Notes: generated by a model from the sequence alone, not told the origin. A stretch of 64,000 nt of DNA from Parapedobacter sp964498395 (GCA_964498395.1 CAZCHE010000001.1:1-64000), one strand, 5' to 3'. Counted from the stretch's first letter, positions 33,111 through 42,361 are shown. Translations and numbers: made by a program.

Positions 33111-34382
33111 ATGGATACCCTATTAATCACGTCCGCCAAAGTTGCTTTTCCAAACAGCCCTTTCCACAACGCCGAAGTGGATGTATTGGTCGAAAAAGGG
33201 AAAATAACCGCTGTGGCTCCGCGTATCGAGTTGGGGGATAAAAAAGTGCGTGTGTTTGATGCGAAAGGCCAATACATCGCCCCTGGTTTTTTTGACTTGA
33301 ATGTCAATTTCGGTGAGCCGGGTTTGGAAACGAAGGAAGATGTTTTAACGGGGTGTGCGGCTGCGGTCGCGGGAGGATTTACGGGGGTGGCGGTGCATCC
33401 CAATACGCAACCGCCGGTATATACGCATTCGGAGGTAGCACTGATCGTGAGCCGGGCAAAGGACTTGCCAGTTGATGTGTATCCGGTGGGCGCCATCAGT
33501 AAGAAACGCGCCGGAGAGGAATTGGCCGAGTTATATGATATGAAACAAGCCGGTGCCATCGCCTTTGGTGATGGGGATCGGGCTGTACAGCAAGCCGGCA
33601 TCATGGGTAGGGCATTGCTCTACAGCAAAGGGTTTGGTGGATTGATACTGTCGCGTCCTGAAGATGTATCTGTTGCCGGAGGGGCTAAAATGAACGAAGG
33701 TGTGATGAGCACCTATCTTGGCATGAAGGGGAACCCCAATTTGGCAGAGGCGCTGATGGTAGCACGAGACCTGTACCTAGCAGAATATAACGATGCGCCC
33801 ATACATTTTACAACGATCAGCACGGCAGAGAGCGTCGAGCTGATCCGGAAAGCCAAGACCAAAGGCATTGAGGTGACATGCGATGTGGCCGCACACCACC
33901 TGGTGTTTACTGACGATTTGGTCGTTGGGTTTGACAGCAATTACAAAGTGAGCCCGCCGCTACGTACCAAAGCCGATGTGAAAGCACTATTGAAGGGATT
34001 GAAAGACGGCGTTATCGATGCCATTGTCTCACAGCATACGCCACATGAAATTGAATATAAGAACGTCGAGTTCCAAATAGCCGCAGATGGGATCATTGGT
34101 TTGCAAACCGTGCTGCCATTGGTATTGGAAGCTGGATTGGGCATCGACCAATTGGTGGAGAAGCTCGCCGTAGGCCCCAGGAAAGTGCTGGGATTAGCGG
34201 TGCCGGAGCTAAAAGAGCAAGAATTAGCTAACTTTGTCTTGTTCGATCCGAAAGGGAAATGGATATTTGACCGCCAAGCAAATCGCTCGAAATCAAACAA
34301 TAGCCCGTTGATTGGTCGAGAATTGGCTGGAAAAGTAACAATTGTGGTGAATAAACGTCAAATCATAGACACGCAAATTTAA
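33111..34382 (+). CDS. dihydroorotase homologue lacking most metal ligands (pseudo-dihydroorotase)
   Basis: 423 residues, full-length type I dihydroorotase/amidohydrolase fold. The metal-binding HxH after strand 1 is replaced by Asn-Val-Asn (FFDLNVNFGEPG, residues 64 and 66); the usual HxED His is replaced in ILSRPEDVS; the HVST His is Thr in IHFTTISTAES; the catalytic Asp of DHAPH is Gln in VSQHTPHE. Only the Asp in AFGDGDR is kept. A classical two-zinc mechanism is therefore impossible. Inactive homologues (PyrC') in other bacteria support aspartate transcarbamoylase assembly; whether this one does so is inference. It is followed by an acidic protein with no gap. Confidence 0.85.
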   Translation: MDTLLITSAKVAFPNSPFHNAEVDVLVEKGKITAVAPRIELGDKKVRVFDAKGQYIAPGFFDLNVNFGEPGLETKEDVLTGCAAAVAGGFTGVAVHPNTQPPVYTHSEVALIVSRAKDLPVDVYPVGAISKKRAGEELAELYDMKQAGAIAFGDGDRAVQQAGIMGRALLYSKGFGGLILSRPEDVSVAGGAKMNEGVMSTYLGMKGNPNLAEALMVARDLYLAEYNDAPIHFTTISTAESVELIRKAKTKGIEVTCDVAAHHLVFTDDLVVGFDSNYKVSPPLRTKADVKALLKGLKDGVIDAIVSQHTPHEIEYKNVEFQIAADGIIGLQTVLPLVLEAGLGIDQLVEKLAVGPRKVLGLAVPELKEQELANFVLFDPKGKWIFDRQANRSKSNNSPLIGRELAGKVTIVVNKRQIIDTQI

Positions 34383-35051
34383 ATGGACAAGCACATACAA
34401 AAAGCACTTGGAACGTGCCTCCACACGTATGGAGAACTGATAGGCAGCAGCGCCAATGAATTGCTGGGTGCACTGATTGAGGTGCTGGATGCGGATATGC
34501 CTTTTATGGACAAGGTGTCGGGCATGGATGCGGCGTTTGACAACCATCCGCGATTCGAAGAACTACGTGAAGTCGTATTCGATTTGCTGCTGATGAATTT
34601 CTTTGCGTCCGATGTGAAAAAATTGGAAGAAGACTACTTGGAATCGGACGAATGGGAAGCTATCGAAGAACAAACCATAGACCGCGGCACCGAATTGTTG
34701 AATGTATTGCTGTACCTGCGTGAATGTGCAGATGAGGCGATTGAGCCCCAGCTGGCGGATTACCTCCAAGAGTTTTTGTTGGTGGATGAAGACGAGTTTC
34801 AGGACGAACACCGGATTTATGAACCGGTGATTGTCAATCAAATATTGGTGGACAGCGCTTACGATGAAATCGCGAGAATCGCCTTGACGGTGGATGACGA
34901 TCAGGAACTAGCCGAGTTATTTTATCCGTTGATGAGCTTTTTCAATGAAAAACAACCATCCGAAAGTGACCTGGCAGCGTATACTGGCTTTAGCGCAAAC
35001 CCGGCATTTGACACAAGTGTATACAAATTGTTAGTAACATATCATCGTTAA
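34383..35051 (+). CDS. acidic conserved protein of unknown function
   Basis: 222 residues, very rich in Asp/Glu and Leu, helical throughout, without signal or membrane segments. Recognisable stretches are NHPRFEELREVVFDLLLMNF and LLVDEDEFQDEHRIYEPVIV. No domain is recognised. Its ATG is the first base after the dihydroorotase-like stop, so the two are translationally coupled and may act together. Confidence 0.75.
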   Translation: MDKHIQKALGTCLHTYGELIGSSANELLGALIEVLDADMPFMDKVSGMDAAFDNHPRFEELREVVFDLLLMNFFASDVKKLEEDYLESDEWEAIEEQTIDRGTELLNVLLYLRECADEAIEPQLADYLQEFLLVDEDEFQDEHRIYEPVIVNQILVDSAYDEIARIALTVDDDQELAELFYPLMSFFNEKQPSESDLAAYTGFSANPAFDTSVYKLLVTYHR

Positions 35052-35071
35052 TCTAATTAAAACACACAACC

Positions 35072-35698
35072 ATGGCAATGAATCTAAACACAACAGAGAA
35101 ACCAAATGCGAAAAAAATAGCGATCAATAACGCACTCATTTGGGCAGTCATTAACATCATCATTTTCTTACTGGTGTATTATGCGGCACCTAGCTTACTC
35201 GGCAATTTTGCTTGGGGCTTTGTGCAGCTGGCCATCGGAATCGGGTTGGCCATATACTTTACGCTTGATTTACGGAAGAAAATAGGGGGGTATTGGTCTT
35301 TCAAAGAAGCATTGAGCAATATCTTCGTGATGTTTATCGTCCAGGTGGTCGTGGTAACATTGTTTACCACTGCGTTTGCGAAATGGATAGAACCTACCTA
35401 TGCAGATACCATGCGGGAAATCTCCCTGAATGCGACCACCAAGATGGCCGAAACATTTAGCTCCGACCAAGAAGTCATTGATAAAATGATTGAGGAAGCT
35501 GAAAAGAGCATTGAAAAACAGGTGAATCCGGGCTTTTTGGATGTCATCCAAGGGTTAGCGATCGCAGCGATCTTTTATTTTATAGGCGCGTTGATTTTTG
35601 CCGCTATTTTCAAACGGAATCCACCGATGTTTGCCACCCAAGACGATGGAAGCGATTCTTGGAATAGTGGTGATGATGGAAATGAAGCGGTAGTATAA
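35072..35698 (+). CDS. DUF4199 membrane protein
   Basis: 208 residues with four hydrophobic segments (about 20-38, 48-66, 83-105, 160-180), the DUF4199 pattern with KIGGYWSFKEALSNIFVMFI between segments two and three. An amphipathic stretch (about 115-155) separates the third and fourth. Function unknown. It is 20 bases after the acidic protein and 14 before a glycosyltransferase; in Bacteroidota DUF4199 is often found beside this type of GT2 gene. Confidence 0.85.
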   Translation: MAMNLNTTEKPNAKKIAINNALIWAVINIIIFLLVYYAAPSLLGNFAWGFVQLAIGIGLAIYFTLDLRKKIGGYWSFKEALSNIFVMFIVQVVVVTLFTTAFAKWIEPTYADTMREISLNATTKMAETFSSDQEVIDKMIEEAEKSIEKQVNPGFLDVIQGLAIAAIFYFIGALIFAAIFKRNPPMFATQDDGSDSWNSGDDGNEAVV

Positions 35699-35712
35699 GC
35701 CACGTAGGGTTG

Positions 35713-36663
35713 ATGGATATATCCGTTGTCATACCGTTATACAACGAAGCCGAATCGCTTCCCGAGCTTACTGCATGGATCAAGCGGGTGATGGATGACC
35801 ATCATTTCAGTTACGAAATCATGCTGGTTGATGATGGCAGTACCGACGAATCCTGGATGGTCATCGAGGGCTTGAAGGCGATGAACCCGAAAATCACCGC
35901 GGTGAAATTCAGGCGTAATTACGGCAAATCGGCGGCCTTGAATGTAGGGTTTGCCGCTGCCCAAGGTGACGTGGTCATTACGATGGATGCCGATTTGCAG
36001 GACAGCCCAGATGAGATTCCGGAGCTGTACAGGCGGATTACCCAAGAGGATTTCGATTTGGTTTCGGGTTGGAAGCAGCAACGGCATGACCCGCCAAGCA
36101 AGACGATACCCACTAAATTGTTTAATTCCGTCACCCGGGGGATGTCAGGTATACATAACCTGCACGATTTCAATTGCGGTTTAAAGGCGTATCGCAAGGA
36201 AGTGGTGAAAAGTATCGAGGTATACGGCGAAATGCACCGCTACATCCCGGTCATTGCCAAGTGGGCAGGGTTCAGGCGAATCGATGAGCAAGTCGTGCAG
36301 CACTATCCACGTAAATACGGCAAAACGAAATTTGGGCCTGGCAGGTTTATCAAGGGTTTTTTAGATTTGCTTTCTATATTTTTCGTCGGGAAGTTTGGCA
36401 AACGCCCCATGCACTTTTTCGGAACCATGGGCGTGGTGAGTTTCCTGGCAGGCTTTGTGATCGCAGTATGGTTAATCGTCGAGAAACTGGTCAGCATCGC
36501 TCATCAGAGCCCTTACCGCAACGTCACCGAACAACCCCTATTTTTCTTTGCGTTGATCGCCATTATCATTGGTACCCAATTGTTCCTCACCGGGTTTATC
36601 GCGGAATTGGTGTCGAGAAGTAGCTCGGAACGGAATAGCTATCAGATCGAGAAAGTCATTTGA
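35713..36663 (+). CDS. family 2 glycosyltransferase, DPM1/GtrB-like
   Basis: 316 residues from the ATG at 35713. GT-A domain: DISVVIPLYNEAESLPELTA, VDDGSTDES and TMDADLQDSPDEIP (the metal-binding DxD), LVSGWKQQRHDP. Two C-terminal membrane helices (about 230-250 and 275-300) anchor it. This layout transfers a sugar to polyprenyl phosphate at the inner membrane face. Neighbours suggest envelope glycan work. Confidence 0.9.
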   Translation: MDISVVIPLYNEAESLPELTAWIKRVMDDHHFSYEIMLVDDGSTDESWMVIEGLKAMNPKITAVKFRRNYGKSAALNVGFAAAQGDVVITMDADLQDSPDEIPELYRRITQEDFDLVSGWKQQRHDPPSKTIPTKLFNSVTRGMSGIHNLHDFNCGLKAYRKEVVKSIEVYGEMHRYIPVIAKWAGFRRIDEQVVQHYPRKYGKTKFGPGRFIKGFLDLLSIFFVGKFGKRPMHFFGTMGVVSFLAGFVIAVWLIVEKLVSIAHQSPYRNVTEQPLFFFALIAIIIGTQLFLTGFIAELVSRSSSERNSYQIEKVI

Positions 36664-36746
36664 TTTTAGATTATTGATTTAACAATTCTTTTTTTAAGGC
36701 ATCAATGAACCCTCCTGTGTCGGGTTTTTAGATTTACGATTTTAGA
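36664..36746. repeat. copy of an A/T-rich GATTTTAGATTTACG-type intergenic repeat
   Basis: The 83-base gap contains GATTTTAGATTATTGATTT near its start and TTTTTAGATTTACGATTTTAG near its end. The same words occur in the gap at 39808-39879. Between them is an ATCAATGAACCCTCC segment with no feature. Confidence 0.55.
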
Positions 36747-37754
36747 TTGGCTCAACAAGGTCATATTTTTTTTTCGATAGTTATCCCGCTGTACAACCGT
36801 CCGCAGGAGATCGATGAATTGCTGGAGAGCCTCACCCATCAGACATATTCGCCGTTTGAAGTGCTGGTGATCGAGGATGGTTCGACGAATGATGCGCGAG
36901 CCATTGTCGAGCGTTACCAAGGCAAACTTGATGTCCGTTATTATTCCAAGCCTAACGAAGGGCAGGGGTTCACCCGCAATTTTGGATTTGAACGGGCGAA
37001 GGGCGATTATTTTATCGTGTTTGACTCTGACTGCCTGATACCACCCGATTATCTCGGCAATGTGTCGGCTTTCTTGGCGCACACGCCGTTAGATGGCTAT
37101 GGAGGGCCGGATGCCGCCCACGAGTCATTTACCCCCATACAAAAAGCCATTAGCTATGCCATGACGTCGCCATTTACAACAGGCGGGATACGTGGGAATA
37201 AGAAGCATATCGGTACCTTCCATCCCCGTAGTTTCAATATGGGGGTGTCTAGGGCGGTGTGGGAACAGGTTGGCGGTTTCAAACTCACTCGGTTAGGGGA
37301 AGATATCGAATATAGTATCAGGATCCAGCGATCGGGCTTCAAGATCGGCTTGATTCCAGAGGCGTTGGTATACCACAAAAGGCGAACGGATTTCGGCCAG
37401 TTTTATAAGCAACTGCATTTTTTTGGTCGGGCGCGCATCAATATTTATAAACATTTTCCCGCTGAGCTAAAGCTCGTCCATTTTTTTCCGGCGGCATTTG
37501 TGATGTTCATGGCTACATTGCTGCTGGCGAATACATTGTGCATTTTTCAATGCCAGCTCCTTCATACCCTTTGTTTTGCGGGAAACACATTGTTGTTCCT
37601 TTTCGTGGGGCTGGTTTTCTTCCATTCGTTGGTTCAAACACGCAGCCTCCAGGTGGCATTTTTAAGCATCGTAGCCGCATTCATCCAGTTGACCGCGTAT
37701 GGACTTGGTTTTATTCAGGATTTCTGGAAAAGGGTGGTGCTTAGCCGGGCTTGA
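36747..37754 (+). CDS. family 2 glycosyltransferase with C-terminal membrane segments
   Basis: 335 residues; no ATG precedes the conserved start, so a TTG at 36747 is used. GT-A domain: FFSIVIPLYNRPQEIDELLE, VIEDGSTND, IVFDSDCLIPPDYL (DxD), NMGVSRAVWEQVGGF and RLGEDIEYSIRIQRSG (acceptor-side EDxE). Two or three C-terminal hydrophobic segments (about 250-320) follow. Probably acts on envelope polysaccharide; donor unknown. The upstream repeat breaks tight coupling with the first glycosyltransferase. Confidence 0.85.
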   Translation: MAQQGHIFFSIVIPLYNRPQEIDELLESLTHQTYSPFEVLVIEDGSTNDARAIVERYQGKLDVRYYSKPNEGQGFTRNFGFERAKGDYFIVFDSDCLIPPDYLGNVSAFLAHTPLDGYGGPDAAHESFTPIQKAISYAMTSPFTTGGIRGNKKHIGTFHPRSFNMGVSRAVWEQVGGFKLTRLGEDIEYSIRIQRSGFKIGLIPEALVYHKRRTDFGQFYKQLHFFGRARINIYKHFPAELKLVHFFPAAFVMFMATLLLANTLCIFQCQLLHTLCFAGNTLLFLFVGLVFFHSLVQTRSLQVAFLSIVAAFIQLTAYGLGFIQDFWKRVVLSRA

Positions 37755-37855
37755 CCAGCATCCGATGTGGATAAAACACGTTTGTGATTTCGTCAGATGA
37801 ATCGTATTTTGGCATGCAAAATTAGCGTCCGTTGCTTCCGAATACACAACATAGC

Positions 37856-38104
37856 TTGGATAAGTTGGAATCCTTATTGCGGGATTTGGGGTACAAGGTG
37901 CGGTATGAAAAGGGGAATTTCAAGACAGGTGCTTGCATGTTGCAAAGCAGCAAGGTTGTGGTGGTCAACCGTTTCTCCAACTTGGAAATGAAGATTGGTG
38001 CGTTGGTTGGCATCCTCCGGGACATGCAGACCGATAGTAGCGTACTCAGTGAAAAGCAAAGGCAATTTTTGCGAAACATCAAACAAACGAAGTTAACGAT
38101 TTGA
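37856..38104 (+). CDS. small conserved Bacteroidota protein
   Basis: 82 residues from a TTG at 37856 (MDKLESLLRDLGYKVRYEKG); a start at 37832 is possible. The centre KVRYEKGNFKTGACMLQSSK and KVVVVNRFSNLEMKIGAL looks like a strongly conserved fold and I recall similar proteins of about 75-80 residues in related genomes. Function unknown. Its stop overlaps the TTG start of the MBL-fold gene, so they are coupled. Confidence 0.72.
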   Translation: MDKLESLLRDLGYKVRYEKGNFKTGACMLQSSKVVVVNRFSNLEMKIGALVGILRDMQTDSSVLSEKQRQFLRNIKQTKLTI

Positions 38105-38874
38105 CCGTAAAATTTTTAGGAACAGGTACTTCCCAGGGTATTCCAGTTATCGCATGTGATTGTGCGGTATGCACTTCTCCCGACCCCAAAGACAAGCGCT
38201 TGCGGTCATCGGTGTTATTGCAGGTAGACGGCAAAAACATCATAATCGATACCGGGCCGGATTTCAGGTACCAGATGCTTCGCGAAGGCGTTACCCATTT
38301 AGAAGCCATTCTTTTCACGCATTCCCATAAAGACCATGTGGCCGGGTTAGACGATGTGCGTGCATTCAATAGGCAGAAAGGGGGGGCTATTGACATCTAC
38401 GGTGCTGTGGAGGTGCATGAGGCGCTGAAGCGTGAGTTTTATTACGCTTTTGCTGCAAAAAAATATCCCGGCGTTCCCCAACTTGCCCTCCATGAGATTA
38501 CATTGGCTCCGTTTTCGCTGCTTGGGGTGGAGGTGGTTCCTGTTGAGGTCATGCATTACATGATGCCCGTTTTGGGTTTCCGGATCGGGGAGTTTACCTA
38601 TATCACGGATGCGAAGACGGTGGTCGATACAGAAGTCGAAAAGATAATGGGAACGAAAGTGCTCGTGGTCAATGCATTGCAGCGCGATCCCCATATATCG
38701 CACTTCACATTGGATGAAGCCATTGCATTTGCCCAACATGTAGGTGCTGAGCAGACGTATTTTACGCATATCAGCCATAAGCTTGGCCGACATGAGGACG
38801 TGCAGCGGGAATTGCCCGATGGCATTTTTCTTGCCTATGATGGGTTGACGCTGAATGGTCTGGCACATGAATAA
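38101..38874 (+). CDS. MBL-fold metallohydrolase, PhnP-like
   Basis: 257 residues starting at a TTG that overlaps the previous stop (TTGA). LGTGTSQGIPVIACDCAVC, with a Cys pair as in PhnP zinc sites, IIIDTGPDFRYQ, the metal motif THSHKDHVAGLDDVRAFN, then FTYITDAK and a C-terminal His (THISHKLGRHED). PhnP is a cyclic phosphodiesterase; the general family hydrolyses phosphodiesters. No phn genes are nearby, so substrate is open. Confidence 0.88.
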   Translation: MTVKFLGTGTSQGIPVIACDCAVCTSPDPKDKRLRSSVLLQVDGKNIIIDTGPDFRYQMLREGVTHLEAILFTHSHKDHVAGLDDVRAFNRQKGGAIDIYGAVEVHEALKREFYYAFAAKKYPGVPQLALHEITLAPFSLLGVEVVPVEVMHYMMPVLGFRIGEFTYITDAKTVVDTEVEKIMGTKVLVVNALQRDPHISHFTLDEAIAFAQHVGAEQTYFTHISHKLGRHEDVQRELPDGIFLAYDGLTLNGLAHE

Positions 38875-38960
38875 ACCTTATTGCAAACCGAACTCAGGTT
38901 AAAACCTTTTCTCGCTCAATCTGTTATTAGCTGTAAAGTTCACTATTAACGGTATCAATT

Positions 38961-39113
38961 ATGGGCAATTTATTGTATCTCATCGCCGTAGTATTGGTTA
39001 TCATCTGGGCGATCAGTTATTTTGGTGGTTATTATACGGGAGGTATAATCCACATCTTGTTAGTGATTGCGATCATTGCGATCTTACTTCGAGTGATTCG
39101 AAGTGCTGCTTAA
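38961..39113 (+). CDS. lmo0937-family small membrane protein
   Basis: 50 residues: two hydrophobic segments (LLYLIAVVLVIIWAISYF and GGIIHILLVIAIIAILLRVI) joined by GGYYTGG. This matches the widespread lmo0937/DUF5670 family of tiny membrane proteins, often stress-induced. It lies between the MBL gene and the convergent ispD. Confidence 0.8.
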   Translation: MGNLLYLIAVVLVIIWAISYFGGYYTGGIIHILLVIAIIAILLRVIRSAA

Positions 39114-39123
39114 TCTAAAGTGC

Positions 39124-39807
39124 TTAGCGCAGTAGCTCGGCACGTTGTAAATCTTCTGGAAAAGTGATTTTGATATTACGGGCGTCTCCATCTATTAAGG
39201 TGATGGGATGCCCGTTTTTTTCAACGACCGAGGCGTCATCGGTGCTGGTGCCATTTTCGGGTTGGTCGTATGCGTGGAAGAGTATGGAAGCGGCAAACGT
39301 TTGGGGGGTCTGCATGAGGAATACGCGTTCCCGGGGGTAGGCTTGGTTAGTTAACCCGTCATCGCTCAGCAGGCGAACAGAATCGGTACTCCGGATGGCC
39401 AGCGCCGCCGCACCTGATAAAGCCGCCTGCTCAAATGTACGGTCTATCAAATCAGGGGCAATCAATGGCCGAGCGGCATCGTGCACTGCTATAAGCGTAT
39501 GCGATGGGTCAGCGTTGATTCGTTCAATGGCAGCCAAACCATTTTTTACACTTTCAAATCGACTTGATCCGCCATCTGCCAGGGCGTGCTGTACGTGGAA
39601 GTGGTATTTTTCACAAAGTGTCAACCAATATTCCTGCATGTCAGGGTGTATGACGGCGATGATACGGGGGCTACTTTTGCTTTGGTAAAACGCGTTAATG
39701 GTATGCATCATGACGGGAATCCCGTTGAGCAATAGGAATTGCTTCGGGATGTCGGAACCCATTCGGTTTCCCGTTCCTCCGGCGACAATGATGGCATAGT
39801 TTTTCAA
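39124..39807 (-). CDS. ispD: 2-C-methyl-D-erythritol 4-phosphate cytidylyltransferase
   Basis: 227 residues. IIVAGGTGNRMGSDIPKQFL is the CTP-binding loop; VHDAARPLIAPDLID, RSTDSVRLL and FLMQTPQTFAASIL are IspD signatures, and STDDASVVEKNG is the end motif. It forms CDP-methylerythritol in the non-mevalonate isoprenoid pathway. It follows queA on the minus strand across a 67-base repeat/hairpin. Confidence 0.92.
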   Translation of the reverse strand: MKNYAIIVAGGTGNRMGSDIPKQFLLLNGIPVMMHTINAFYQSKSSPRIIAVIHPDMQEYWLTLCEKYHFHVQHALADGGSSRFESVKNGLAAIERINADPSHTLIAVHDAARPLIAPDLIDRTFEQAALSGAAALAIRSTDSVRLLSDDGLTNQAYPRERVFLMQTPQTFAASILFHAYDQPENGTSTDDASVVEKNGHPITLIDGDARNIKITFPEDLQRAELLR

Positions 39808-39879
39808 TTTACGATTTACGATTTACGATTTTAGATTTACGGCAATGGCGCTATTCACCAGTAAATCTAAAATCTTAAA
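39808..39879. repeat. tandem TTTACGA repeat and 14-bp inverted repeat between queA and ispD
   Basis: ATTTACG is repeated about three times (39809-39827) and is followed by an exact inverted repeat: GATTTTAGATTTAC at 39827-39840 and its complement at 39861-39874, with a 20-base loop. The outer bases also pair after one mismatch. The right arm abuts the queA stop codon. The same words occur at 36664-36746. Confidence 0.75.
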
Positions 39880-40924
39880 TTATAAGCATGGCATCGCCAT
39901 AGCTATAAAAGCGGTATTTTTCCTTCACGGCTTCCTCGTAAGCATTCATGACGTGCTCGTATCCACCAAACGCAGCAATCATAACCAATAAGGTTGACTC
40001 TGGGGTGTGGAAGTTGGTGATCATGCTATTGGCAATACTGAAGTCATAGGGTGGGTAGATAAACTTGCTCGTCCACTCATTGGCTGGTTTCAGGTGTTTG
40101 TCTGCCGATACCGAAGATTCGATGGCCCGCATGGATGTCGTACCTACGGCGCAGACTCTCTTTTTTTCATCGATGGCCTTGTTGACCACTTTGGCAGACA
40201 ATTCAGGGATGATGAATTGTTCAGAATCCATTTTATGTTTGGTGAGGTCTTCCACCTCCACTTGCCTGAATGTTCCCAATCCGACATGCAGCGTGATTTC
40301 CGCAAATTCCACACCTTTTAATTCCAAGCGTTTCATCAGTTCACGGCTGAAATGCAGTCCGGCGGTAGGTGCAGCCACGGCACCTTCATGTTTGGCAAAT
40401 ATCGTTTGATAACGGAATTTATCTTCAGGGGTTGCGCGTCGCTTGATGTATTTTGGGAGGGGTGTTTCGCCAAGTATTTCGATGTTGCGCCGAAACTCTT
40501 CGTCTGTTCCATCAAACAAGAAACGGATCGTGCGACCACGGGACGTGGTGTTGTCGACCACCTCCGCTACCAATAGGTCATTTTCGCCGAAATATAGTTT
40601 GTTGCCCACACGTATTTTACGCGCAGGGTCGACCAGTACATCCCATAACCTCAATTCTTTGTTCAGTTCGCGCAGTAGGAACACTTCGATGGTGGCACCG
40701 GTTTTCTCCTTGTTGCCATATAGTCGGGCGGGGAATACCTTGGTGTTATTCAAGATCATCACGTCCTTGTCATCGAAATAGTCCAATATGTTCTTGAATA
40801 TCTTGTGCTCGATCTTGCCGGTTTTCCGGTCAAGCACCATCAGCCGGGACTCGTCGCGGTTTTCGGTGGGTTCGTATGCGATTAAAGATTCAGGTAAGTT
40901 GAACTTAAATTGTGATAGCTTCAT
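39875..40924 (-). CDS. queA: S-adenosylmethionine:tRNA ribosyltransferase-isomerase
   Basis: 349 residues, the QueA length. LPESLIAYEPTENRDESRLM near the N-terminus, FPARLYGNKEKTGATIEVFL, GAVAAPTAGLHFSRELM and TLHVGLGTFRQVEVEDLTKH are diagnostic. The enzyme makes epoxyqueuosine in tRNA from 7-aminomethyl-7-deazaguanine. No other queuosine genes are nearby. Confidence 0.95.
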   Translation of the reverse strand: MKLSQFKFNLPESLIAYEPTENRDESRLMVLDRKTGKIEHKIFKNILDYFDDKDVMILNNTKVFPARLYGNKEKTGATIEVFLLRELNKELRLWDVLVDPARKIRVGNKLYFGENDLLVAEVVDNTTSRGRTIRFLFDGTDEEFRRNIEILGETPLPKYIKRRATPEDKFRYQTIFAKHEGAVAAPTAGLHFSRELMKRLELKGVEFAEITLHVGLGTFRQVEVEDLTKHKMDSEQFIIPELSAKVVNKAIDEKKRVCAVGTTSMRAIESSVSADKHLKPANEWTSKFIYPPYDFSIANSMITNFHTPESTLLVMIAAFGGYEHVMNAYEEAVKEKYRFYSYGDAMLII

Positions 40925-41104
40925 TGTTGATGCAAAATTTAATATATGGGAATACGAAATAGCGTGTTCACCAATGCGATGAAATTAGCGCGCAAAGTTA
41001 TCAAAAATATTTGGTAATAAGGTGCGTATTCGTGCTTTATTATCTTGGTAATTTAGTTTATCTTCGCTTGTAACTTATCAAGTATTTAGTCGTCTTACGA
41101 GTAT

Positions 41105-42352
41105 ATGATACTATTCCTCAGATTAATCGGTGAGAGTTTTGGTTTCGCGTTTTCGGCATTGCGTGAAAACCGTACCCGGACATTGTTGTCGTTACTCGGT
41201 GTAACGATAGGTATCCTCATCATTATCGGGGTGTTTTCGGCCGTTGATACGTTAAGGGCGAATTTGGAAAGCAGCGTGGAGAAGCTGGGGAGCAAAACCA
41301 TCTATGTCCAAAAATGGCCTTGGGGCGGGGGAGGTGATTACCCGTGGTGGCGTTATGTCAACCGCCCAGAGCCTGATATTCGGGATTATGAGGCACTGAA
41401 AAACAGGATAACCACGGCCGAAGAGGTCGCTTTTTCTATTGATATCGGTAATCGCACCGCGCAATACCTCAACAATAATGTATCCGGTGTGACGGTTACC
41501 GCCGCTACCCACGAGTTATATAACATTCGGGATCTGGAGATTGTCGATGGCCGATATTTTACGGAATCGGAATCTAACCGGGGCACGAATGTCGCCGTTA
41601 TTGGGTCAACGGTGGCGGAAGGGCTTTTTCCAACGATGGATCCTATCGGCAAATCAGTGAATGTATTGGGTAGGAAAATTACCGTTATCGGTGTGTTCAA
41701 AAAAGAGGGAGAGGGGATGGTATTTGATGTGTCAATGGATGATGTCATCTTGGTTCCATTAAACTTCGCCCGAAACGTCGTGAACATTCGGCGATATGGT
41801 CCTACCATCATGGTCAGTGCCGCTCCAAACGTAGCCCTTGAGGAGGCGGAAAGCGAATTGCAGGGGCTGATGCGTTCCATTCGTCGGCTCAGTCCTCAAC
41901 AGGAAGATGATTTCTCATTGAACAAAACCACGATCATTACCGCGCAATTGGACGCCATGTTCAAAGTCATCAATACGGCCGGAGGGTTTATCGGTATCTT
42001 CTCCATCTTGGTTGGAGGTTTCGGTATTGCAAATATCATGTTCGTTTCTGTGAAGGAACGTACACATATCATCGGTATCCAGAAGTCACTGGGTGCCAAG
42101 AATTATTTCATTCTTTCGCAGTTTCTGATAGAAGCGATCGCGTTGTGCATCATCGGTGGATTAATGGGGCTTTCTATCGTATACTTGCTGACCATATTGG
42201 TCAAATTCGCCTTTGGGTTGGGCATCGTCGTTAACATGGGGATGGTCATCCTCACCATCGCGCTTTCTACGTTGATCGGGCTCATTGCCGGTATCGTACC
42301 GGCTGCGATGGCGGCGCGGTTAGATCCGGTAGAGGCTATTCGGAGCAAGTAG
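41105..42352 (+). CDS. MacB-like ABC transporter permease
   Basis: 415 residues. N-terminal membrane helix with ENRTRTLLSLLGVTIGILII, a large periplasmic MacB_PCD domain (about 45-270), then three C-terminal helices of the FtsX domain (GGFIGIFSILVGGFGIANIM; KERTHIIGIQKSLGAKNYFI; DPVEAIRSK at the end). No ATPase is adjacent, so the partner must be encoded elsewhere. Acts in export or envelope mechanics. Confidence 0.9.
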   Translation: MILFLRLIGESFGFAFSALRENRTRTLLSLLGVTIGILIIIGVFSAVDTLRANLESSVEKLGSKTIYVQKWPWGGGGDYPWWRYVNRPEPDIRDYEALKNRITTAEEVAFSIDIGNRTAQYLNNNVSGVTVTAATHELYNIRDLEIVDGRYFTESESNRGTNVAVIGSTVAEGLFPTMDPIGKSVNVLGRKITVIGVFKKEGEGMVFDVSMDDVILVPLNFARNVVNIRRYGPTIMVSAAPNVALEEAESELQGLMRSIRRLSPQQEDDFSLNKTTIITAQLDAMFKVINTAGGFIGIFSILVGGFGIANIMFVSVKERTHIIGIQKSLGAKNYFILSQFLIEAIALCIIGGLMGLSIVYLLTILVKFAFGLGIVVNMGMVILTIALSTLIGLIAGIVPAAMAARLDPVEAIRSK

Positions 42353-42361
42353 TCGACCGCA

